A stretch of 7,172 nucleotides of DNA from Actinomycetes bacterium (GTDB taxonomy: Bacteria > Actinomycetota > Actinomycetes > Actinomycetales > Cellulomonadaceae): positions 1 to 7,172 of the forward strand of contig JAEWYD010000397.1 of assembly GCA_023462275.1 (NCBI GenBank). Reading direction: 5' to 3'. This document shows, in pieces, positions 1 through 4,760 of the stretch (within the stretch, counting starts at the first letter, position 1; the number at the start of each line of letters is the position of its first letter). A program made the translations under genes and the position numbers. Under the pieces are notes generated by a model. That model was not told where the DNA came from. It saw only the letters and a program-made list of their open reading frames with translations, and made no database searches.

Positions 1-3
1 TTT

Positions 4-17
4 GGGGGGGGGGGGGG
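4..17. repeat. 14-base poly-G homopolymer
   Basis: Bases 4-17 are an unbroken run of 14 G, directly after TTT at the window edge. Nothing else in the window comes close to this length. It lies about 70 bases before the first gene. It could be a true slippage-prone tract or a sequencing/assembly artefact, because poly-G runs arise easily at contig ends. The sequence alone cannot separate the two. Confidence 0.9.
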
Positions 18-72
18 CTGCTGCCGCACCCCGCCCATCACGTTTCGGCGGGCACGTGTCGGTGCCCGGTGC

Positions 73-85
73 GACAGTGGCCCGT
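73..85 (+). promoter_or_regulatory. possible -10 box for a leaderless first gene
   Basis: GACAGT at 73-78 fits the loose actinobacterial -10 pattern NANNNT and ends 7 bases before the ATG at 86, so transcription could begin at the start codon. No Shine-Dalgarno-like sequence precedes this ATG, which also favours a leaderless mRNA. There is no convincing -35 box. The match is weak and could be chance. Confidence 0.3.
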
Positions 86-754
86 ATGTCGACCCTGTCC
101 GACGCCGCGGTGAGCGAGCGCGTCGACGCGCGCCACTGGCGGGTCCTCCTCGGCCGCCTGCACGCCACGTTCGCCACCGGCACCTTCGCGGACGGCGCGC
201 GGCTGGTGGAGTCCATCGCCGAGGTCGCCGAGCGGGCCGGCCACCACCCGGACGTGGACCTGCGGTACACGCACGTGCACGTCGCGCTCGTCTCGCACGA
301 CGCTGGCGGCCTCACCGACCGCGACGTGGCACTCGCGGCGGACATCTCGCGGGTCGCGGACGGCCTCGGCCTGAGCGCGGCCCCGCCCGCCGGACTGCTC
401 GCCCTCGAGGTCGCCATCGACGCCCTCGACATCCCTGCGGTGGTCCCCTTCTGGCGGGCGGTGCTCGGCTACGCCGACGAGCAGCCGGCCGCCCTCGACT
501 CCTCGCCCGCCCTCGTCGACCCTGCGGGCAGCGGGCCGGCGGTGTGGTTCCAGCAGATGGATGCGCCGCGGCCGCAGCGCAACCGGATCCACCTCGACGT
601 CACGGTCGCCCACGACGAGGCGCCGGCTCGGGTCGCGGCGGCGCTCGCGGCCGGCGGGCGGCTGGTCAGCGACACGCGCGCGCCGGCCTTCTGGGTCCTG
701 GCCGACCCGGAGGGGAACGAGGCGTGCGTGTGCACGTGGCAGGCGCGCGACTGA
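86..754 (+). CDS. 4a-hydroxytetrahydrobiopterin dehydratase-like / VOC domain fusion protein
   Basis: This 222-residue predicted cytosolic protein has two domains. Residues about 15-95 resemble pterin-4a-carbinolamine dehydratase (PCD/DCoH). The signature GHHPD (H53, H54) is followed by a Tyr-x-x-Val strand, then SHDAGGLTDRD (H71), matching the three catalytic histidines of the family. Residues about 104-222 look like a VOC (glyoxalase/dioxygenase superfamily) domain: an LEVAID strand, FWRAVLGY, RIHLDV and a closing DPEGNE. E108, H169 and E212 sit where VOC metal ligands are often found, which is inference. PCD enzymes recycle 4a-hydroxy-tetrahydropterin after aromatic amino-acid hydroxylation; the role of the fused VOC half is unknown. 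The frame stays open to base 2, but ATG 86 is chosen because PCD homology begins just after it and a possible -10 box lies upstream. It precedes ilvD by 103 bases with no evident functional link. Family assignment is firm; the substrate is not known. Confidence 0.82.
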   Translation: MSTLSDAAVSERVDARHWRVLLGRLHATFATGTFADGARLVESIAEVAERAGHHPDVDLRYTHVHVALVSHDAGGLTDRDVALAADISRVADGLGLSAAPPAGLLALEVAIDALDIPAVVPFWRAVLGYADEQPAALDSSPALVDPAGSGPAVWFQQMDAPRPQRNRIHLDVTVAHDEAPARVAAALAAGGRLVSDTRAPAFWVLADPEGNEACVCTWQARD

Positions 755-773
755 TCCGGCGGTGCGCGAGGTC

Positions 774-787
774 CGGCGGGCCCGCCG
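774..787. other. 14-bp perfect palindrome after the PCD-VOC gene
   Basis: CGGCGGG at 774-780 is followed at once by its reverse complement CCCGCCG at 781-787. As RNA it would fold into a short GC hairpin 20 bases after the stop codon, so it may help end transcription of the first gene. There is no T-tract after it. In DNA form it could instead be a protein-binding palindrome. Short palindromes are common at this GC content. Confidence 0.35.
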
Positions 788-845
788 CCCGGCCGGCGTC
801 GGTGCCGCCGTGGACACCCCGTGGTGCCGGGCCGCGCGGCGTGCC

Positions 846-857
846 TAGGCTCCGAGC
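846..857 (+). promoter_or_regulatory. ilvD promoter -10 box, leaderless arrangement
   Basis: TAGGCT at 846-851 matches the actinobacterial -10 consensus TANNNT and is separated by exactly 6 bases from the ilvD ATG at 858. That places the expected transcription start on the A of the start codon. No Shine-Dalgarno sequence is present before this ATG. The -10 box lies partly inside the palindrome GCCTAGGC (843-850), which could bear on control. A -35 box is not clear; only weak candidates occur around 821-827. The same -10-N6-start geometry is seen at the ilvB leader peptide. Confidence 0.6.
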
Positions 858-2570
858 ATGACGACGACGGACGGTCGAGGGGCCCCGGACATCAAGCCCC
901 GCTCGCGACAGGTCACCGACGGGCTCGAGGCGACCGCCGCGCGCGGGATGCTGCGGGCCGTCGGGATGGGCGACGAGGACTTCGCGAAGCCGCAGGTCGG
1001 CGTCGCGAGCTCGTGGAACGAGATCACCCCGTGCAACCTGTCGCTCGACCGGCTCGCCAAGGCGGTGAAGAACGGGGTGCATGCCGCCGGCGGCTTCCCG
1101 CTGGAGTTCGGCACGATCTCCGTCTCCGACGGCATCTCCATGGGGCACGAGGGGATGCACTTCTCGCTCGTGAGCCGGGACATCATCGCCGACTCCGTCG
1201 AGACGGTGGTCCAGGCCGAGCGCCTGGATGGCGCCGTCCTCCTCGCCGGCTGCGACAAGTCCCTGCCGGGGATGCTCATGGCGGCCGCGCGCCTGGACGT
1301 GTCGGCCGTCTTCCTCTACGCGGGGTCCATCGCGCCGGGCTGGGTGAAGCTCTCCGACGGCACGGAGAAGGAGGTCACGATCATCGACGCCTTCGAGGCC
1401 GTCGGTGCGTGCGCGCGGGGCCTCATGAGCACGGACGACCTCGATCGCATCGAGCGCGCCATCTGTCCGGGGGAGGGCGCGTGCGGCGGGATGTACACCG
1501 CCAACACGATGGCGTCGGTGGCGGAGGCGATGGGCATGAGCCTGCCCGGGTCCGCCGCGCCGCCGTCGGCGGACCGCCGTCGGGACACCTTCGCGCTGCG
1601 CTCCGGGGAGGCCGTCGTGGAGCTGCTGCGCCGCGGCATCACGGCGCGGCAGATCATGACCAAGGAGGCGTTCGAGAACGCCATCGCCGTGGTCATGGCC
1701 TTCGGCGGCTCCACGAACGCCGTGCTGCACCTGCTCGCGATCGCGCACGAGGCGGAGGTGGAGCTGACGCTCGACGACTTCGCGCGCGTCGCCCAGCGCG
1801 TCCCGCACCTCGGTGACCTCAAGCCGTTCGGGCGCTACGTGATGAACGACGTCGACCGCATCGGCGGGGTGCCGGTCGTCATGAAGGCGCTGCTGGACGC
1901 CGGGCTGCTGCACGGCGACTGCCTGACGGTCACGGGCCGGACGGTCGCCGAGAACCTGGCCGACATCGATCCGCCCGACCCGGACGGGCGGATCCTGCGC
2001 GCGCTGGACAACCCGATCCACCGCACCGGGGGCATCACGATCCTGCGGGGGAGCCTCGCGCCCGAGGGCGCCGTCGTGAAGTCGGCCGGCTTCGACTCGG
2101 ACGTGTTCGAGGGCACGGCGCGGGTCTTCGACCGCGAGCGCGCTGCGATGGACGCCCTGGAGGACGGCACGATCCGCGGCGGCGACGTCGTCGTCATCCG
2201 GTACGAGGGGCCGAAGGGCGGCCCGGGCATGCGCGAGATGCTCGCCATCACCGGGGCCATCAAGGGTGCCGGGCTCGGCAAGGAGGTCCTGCTGCTCACC
2301 GACGGGCGCTTCTCCGGCGGGACCACGGGTCTGTGCGTCGGGCACGTGGCACCCGAGGCCGTCGACGGCGGCCCCATCGCGTTCGTGCGCGACGGTGACC
2401 GCATCCGGCTCGACGTCGCCAACGCGACCCTCGACCTCCTCGTGGACGACGACGAGCTGGCTCGCCGCGCGGTCGGCTGGGCGCCGCTGCCGCCGCGCTA
2501 CACGCGCGGCGTCCTGGCGAAGTACGCCAAGCTCGTGCACTCGGCGTCGGTGGGGGCGGTCCTCGGCTGA
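858..2570 (+). CDS. ilvD: dihydroxy-acid dehydratase
   Basis: IlvD dehydrates 2,3-dihydroxy-isovalerate and 2,3-dihydroxy-3-methylvalerate to the 2-oxo acids that are transaminated to valine and isoleucine; the valine branch also feeds leucine and pantothenate. The 570-residue product is normal for the family. Iron-sulfur ligand motifs are present in order: ITPCN (C59), AGCDKS (C132, with D133 and the Mg-binding, normally carbamylated K134), and CPGEGACGG (C209, with C203 nearby). This three-cysteine set is typical of [2Fe-2S] enzymes. DGRFSGG at 482-488 carries the conserved active-site serine (S486). ATG 858 begins just before the conserved KPRS..VTDG N-terminus and lies 6 bases after a -10 box, so the mRNA is probably leaderless. 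It sits upstream of the ilvB operon on the same strand but has its own promoter, and a hairpin follows its stop codon. All key residues look intact. Confidence 0.97.
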   Translation: MTTTDGRGAPDIKPRSRQVTDGLEATAARGMLRAVGMGDEDFAKPQVGVASSWNEITPCNLSLDRLAKAVKNGVHAAGGFPLEFGTISVSDGISMGHEGMHFSLVSRDIIADSVETVVQAERLDGAVLLAGCDKSLPGMLMAAARLDVSAVFLYAGSIAPGWVKLSDGTEKEVTIIDAFEAVGACARGLMSTDDLDRIERAICPGEGACGGMYTANTMASVAEAMGMSLPGSAAPPSADRRRDTFALRSGEAVVELLRRGITARQIMTKEAFENAIAVVMAFGGSTNAVLHLLAIAHEAEVELTLDDFARVAQRVPHLGDLKPFGRYVMNDVDRIGGVPVVMKALLDAGLLHGDCLTVTGRTVAENLADIDPPDPDGRILRALDNPIHRTGGITILRGSLAPEGAVVKSAGFDSDVFEGTARVFDRERAAMDALEDGTIRGGDVVVIRYEGPKGGPGMREMLAITGAIKGAGLGKEVLLLTDGRFSGGTTGLCVGHVAPEAVDGGPIAFVRDGDRIRLDVANATLDLLVDDDELARRAVGWAPLPPRYTRGVLAKYAKLVHSASVGAVLG

Positions 2571-2593
2571 CGCCGTGGCGACCCGGGGGAGGC

Positions 2594-2625
2594 GCGCGGG
2601 GAAGGCAACCAGGGGTTGTCCGCGC
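2594..2625 (+). terminator. candidate stem-loop terminator after ilvD
   Basis: GGCAACC (2604-2610) pairs with GGTTGTC (2614-2620) around an AGG loop, with one G-U pair. GCGCG (2594-2598) can extend the stem by pairing with CGCGC (2621-2625), leaving a 5-base bulge. The hairpin lies 23 bases after the ilvD stop and before the ilvB promoter, a sensible position to separate the two transcripts. There is no T-tract, so at best it is a non-canonical actinobacterial terminator. Confidence 0.35.
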
Positions 2626-2667
2626 CGCGAGACGGTGAACCACATGCCGGGACGGCCGCCATCCTCC

Positions 2668-2697
2668 GTGACAGACCGGCGTCCGACGTCGTATGGT
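2668..2697 (+). promoter_or_regulatory. promoter of the ilvB leader/operon
   Basis: GTGACA at 2668-2673 (5 of 6 to TTGACA) and TATGGT at 2692-2697 (fits TANNNT) are spaced by 18 bases, the best housekeeping-type promoter in the window. The predicted start, about 7 bases after the -10, falls at 2704, which is the G of the leader peptide's GTG codon. This should drive the leader and, on read-through, ilvB-racemase-ilvN-ilvC. Confidence 0.75.
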
Positions 2698-2703
2698 GTC
2701 GGC

Positions 2704-2733
2704 GTGCAGACCCTCCTCGTAGTACTCGGCTAG
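2704..2733 (+). CDS. ilvB leader peptide MQTLLVVLG (attenuation)
   Basis: GTG CAG ACC CTC CTC GTA GTA CTC GGC TAG encodes nine residues, of which five consecutive ones (codons 4-8) are Leu-Leu-Val-Val-Leu. It is followed directly by an RNA hairpin and an intrinsic terminator, then ilvB. This is the layout of a ribosome-mediated attenuator, and leader-peptide attenuation of ilvB operons is known in actinobacteria such as Corynebacterium glutamicum. The -10 box ends 6 bases before the GTG and no Shine-Dalgarno sequence is visible, so the peptide is probably translated from a leaderless RNA. Shortage of charged Leu- or Val-tRNA should stall the ribosome at 2713-2727 and cover the first hairpin's 5' arm. 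Both valines use GTA, a codon I find in frame nowhere else in the window. No Ile codon is present. Translation itself is inferred. Confidence 0.8.
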   Translation: MQTLLVVLG

Positions 2734-2765
2734 GCGCGGACGCCTCAGCCCGGCTCGTCTGCGCC
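2733..2765 (+). promoter_or_regulatory. attenuator hairpin 1 (pause / anti-antiterminator)
   Basis: GGCGCGGACG (2733-2742) pairs along ten positions with CGTCTGCGCC (2756-2765), with one G-U pair and a 13-base loop. Its 5' arm begins at the last base of the leader stop codon, so a ribosome stalled on the Leu/Val codons or on the stop would cover part of it. When the hairpin forms it holds 2756-2759, bases otherwise free for antitermination, and so lets the terminator fold. Confidence 0.7.
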
Positions 2766-2780
2766 CAACCCCCGACGCCG
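2751..2780 (+). promoter_or_regulatory. possible antiterminator pairing
   Basis: CGG (2751-2753) plus CGTC (2756-2759) can pair with GACGCCG (2774-2780), giving 7 bp with a two-base bulge. This uses the 3' arm of hairpin 1 and the inner 5' arm of the terminator, so it is exclusive of both. It could form when a stalled ribosome keeps hairpin 1 open. A weaker alternative pairs CCTC (2743-2746) with GAGG (2789-2792). The pairing was found by eye, with no folding energies computed. Confidence 0.45.
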
Positions 2781-2800
2781 TCCCGGCCGAGGGGTTTTTT
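2767..2800 (+). terminator. intrinsic terminator of the ilvB attenuator
   Basis: AACCCC (2767-2772) pairs with GGGGTT (2791-2796), enclosing an inner stem GCCG (2777-2780) / CGGC (2784-2787) with a TCC loop. The stem runs into a T6 tract at 2795-2800, the only run of six T in this GC-rich window. It lies 34 bases after the leader peptide stop codon and 130 bases before ilvB, so stopped transcripts would be about 97 nt long. Position and T-tract strongly support a regulated terminator. Confidence 0.82.
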
Positions 2801-2838
2801 CGTGCCGGAGGGACGCCCCGAGCAACGCTCGACGCGGT

Positions 2839-2924
2839 CGACCAGACCCGCACCGGCACCGGGACACCGGCGCCACGCACGAACCCGCACGGCAGCACCA
2901 GCACCAAGCCAGCCACGACAGGAG
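2839..2924 (+). other. 86-base T-free leader segment before ilvB
   Basis: From 2839 to 2924 there is no T on the + strand; by count the stretch has 39 C, 24 G and 23 A. The next T is at 2925, just after the AGGAG ribosome-binding site (2920-2924) of ilvB. The RNA would contain no A-U or G-U pairs, and its last 48 bases are rich in C and A, so the ribosome-binding site is likely to be open. C-rich, G-poor RNA is also what Rho prefers. No gene is seen here; the frame open from 2616 into ilvB is chance. Confidence 0.6.
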
Positions 2925-2930
2925 TCAACG

Positions 2931-4760
2931 ATGGCCCAGGACACGCACGCAGCGGCCGCGGCCGGCCGGGGGATCACCCCCGCCGACGTCGCCCGTTCAG
3001 GCACCCACGCGGAGACGATGACCGGCGCCCAGGCGGTCGTGCGCGCCCTCGAGGTGGCCGGCGTCGACACGGTCTTCGGCATCCCCGGCGGCACGATCCT
3101 GCCCGCCTACGACCCGCTGCTCGACTCCACCAAGCTGCGCCACATCCTCGTGCGGCACGAGCAGGGCGCGGGTCACGCGGCCGAGGGCTACGCCTACTCC
3201 AGCGGCAAGGTCGGCGTCATGATGGCGACGTCCGGCCCGGGCGCGACCAACCTCGTCACCCCGCTGGCCGACGCGAACATGGACTCCGTCCCCGTCGTCG
3301 CCGTGACCGGCCAGGTCTCGGCGAACGTCATCGGCACGGACGCCTTCCAGGAGGCCGACATCGTCGGCATCACCCTGCCGGTGACGAAGCACTCGTTCCT
3401 CATCACGAACCCCGCGGACATCCCGCAGGCCATCGCGAGCGCGTTCCACATCGCCAAGACCGGCCGGCCGGGCCCGGTGCTCGTCGACATCGCCAAGTCC
3501 GCGCTGCAGTCCACCGCCAGCTACCAGTGGCCGTACAACGCGGAGCTGCCCGGCTACCACCCGGTCACCAAGCCGCACGCCAAGCAGGTGCGCGAAGCCG
3601 CGCGGCTGCTCGCGACGGCGCGGCGGCCCGTCCTCTACGTGGGCGGCGGCGTCATCCGGGCGGGCGCGTGGGCGGAGCTGCGCCGCCTGGTGGACGAGTC
3701 CGGTGCGCCGGCCGTCACCACGCTGATGGCGCGTGGGGCGCTGCCCGACAGCCACCCGCAGCACCTCGGGATGCCCGGCATGCACGGCACCGTCCCGGCC
3801 GTGGCCGCGCTGCAGAAGGCCGACCTGATCATCGCCCTGGGCGCGCGGTTCGACGACCGCGTGACCGGCAAGATCAGCTCGTTCGCGCCCCATGCGACGA
3901 TCGTCCACGCCGACATCGACCCGGCCGAGATCGGCAAGAACCGCCGCGCCGACGTGCCGATCGTCGGTGACCTGCGCGAGGTCATCACCGACCTGCTGCC
4001 CGAGCTCGCCCGGGAGCACGCGCAGCACGGCAAGCCGGACCTGGCCGCCTGGTGGAAGCAGATCGACGGCTGGCGCGAGACCTTCCCGCTCGGCTACACC
4101 GACACGGCCGACGGCCACATGGCCCCGCAGCACGTGATCCAGCGGCTGGGCGAGATCGTGGGTCCCGAGGGCATCTACGTGGCCGGCGTCGGCCAGCACC
4201 AGATGTGGGCCGCGCAGTTCATCAAGCACGAGCGTCCGGGCCAGTGGGTGAACTCCGGCGGCCTCGGCACGATGGGCTTCGCCGTCCCGGCCGCCATGGG
4301 CGCGAAGGTCGGCGACCCGTCGCGCACCGTCTGGGCTATCGACGGCGACGGCTGCTTCCAGATGACGAACCAGGAGCTCGCGACCTGCGCGATCAACGGC
4401 ATCCCGATCAAGGTCGGCGTCATCAACAACAGCTCGCTCGGCATGGTGCGTCAGTGGCAGACGCTGTTCTACTCCGAGCGCTACTCCAACACCGACCTGC
4501 ACACCGGCCACGGCACCGTGCGGATCCCGGACTTCGTCAAGCTCGCCGAGGCCTACGGCTGCGTCGGGCTGCGCTGCGAGAGCCCGGCGGACGTCGACGC
4601 CACGATCAAGCGGGCGATGGAGATCGACGACCAGCCCGTCGTCGTCGACTTCACCGTCTCGCGTGACGCGATGGTGTGGCCGATGGTCGCCGCCGGCGTC
4701 AGCAACGACGAGATCCAGTACGCGCGCGGCATCAGCCCGACGTGGGACCGGGAGGAGTGA
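2931..4760 (+). CDS. ilvB: acetohydroxyacid (acetolactate) synthase, large catalytic subunit
   Basis: IlvB condenses two pyruvates to 2-acetolactate, or pyruvate and 2-oxobutyrate to 2-aceto-2-hydroxybutyrate, using ThDP, Mg and FAD; this is the committed step of branched-chain amino-acid synthesis. The 609-residue product shows an N-terminal ThDP-binding domain (about 30-195) with catalytic E77 in RHEQGAGHAAEGYA, a central domain (about 220-360), and a C-terminal ThDP domain (about 400-565) with the GDG...NN cofactor motif (G472-D473-G474 to N499-N500). W509 in MVRQWQ matches the conserved herbicide-site tryptophan; the usual Pro in GQVP is Ser130 here. ATG 2931 is chosen because AGGAG lies 6 bases upstream. 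ATG 3018 (M30), nearer the conserved start of the fold, is a weaker alternative; the first 29 residues are Ala-rich and probably a variable extension. Transcription passes through the leader attenuator. Its stop overlaps the racemase start by one base (TGATG). Confidence 0.97.
   Translation: MAQDTHAAAAAGRGITPADVARSGTHAETMTGAQAVVRALEVAGVDTVFGIPGGTILPAYDPLLDSTKLRHILVRHEQGAGHAAEGYAYSSGKVGVMMATSGPGATNLVTPLADANMDSVPVVAVTGQVSANVIGTDAFQEADIVGITLPVTKHSFLITNPADIPQAIASAFHIAKTGRPGPVLVDIAKSALQSTASYQWPYNAELPGYHPVTKPHAKQVREAARLLATARRPVLYVGGGVIRAGAWAELRRLVDESGAPAVTTLMARGALPDSHPQHLGMPGMHGTVPAVAALQKADLIIALGARFDDRVTGKISSFAPHATIVHADIDPAEIGKNRRADVPIVGDLREVITDLLPELAREHAQHGKPDLAAWWKQIDGWRETFPLGYTDTADGHMAPQHVIQRLGEIVGPEGIYVAGVGQHQMWAAQFIKHERPGQWVNSGGLGTMGFAVPAAMGAKVGDPSRTVWAIDGDGCFQMTNQELATCAINGIPIKVGVINNSSLGMVRQWQTLFYSERYSNTDLHTGHGTVRIPDFVKLAEAYGCVGLRCESPADVDATIKRAMEIDDQPVVVDFTVSRDAMVWPMVAAGVSNDEIQYARGISPTWDREE

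Noticed and set aside
2..85. N-terminal extension of the first gene to the window edge
   Set aside because: It would be translated from the poly-G run and gives Gly/Ala/Pro-rich residues with no family support.
666..2645. A 659-codon open frame on the minus strand across ilvD
   Set aside because: It is rich in Arg, Asp, His and Val without a domain pattern, and mirrors the G/C-biased third positions of ilvD. Such antisense frames are routine at this GC content.
2616..2930. Extending ilvB upstream to 2616 in the same frame
   Set aside because: The added 105 residues would be translated from the promoter, leader and terminator. IlvB homology and the AGGAG site both support a start at 2931.
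2734..2930. T-box or metabolite riboswitch before ilvB
   Set aside because: No T-box sequence or conserved riboswitch core is seen. The leader peptide, hairpin 1 and terminator already explain the region.
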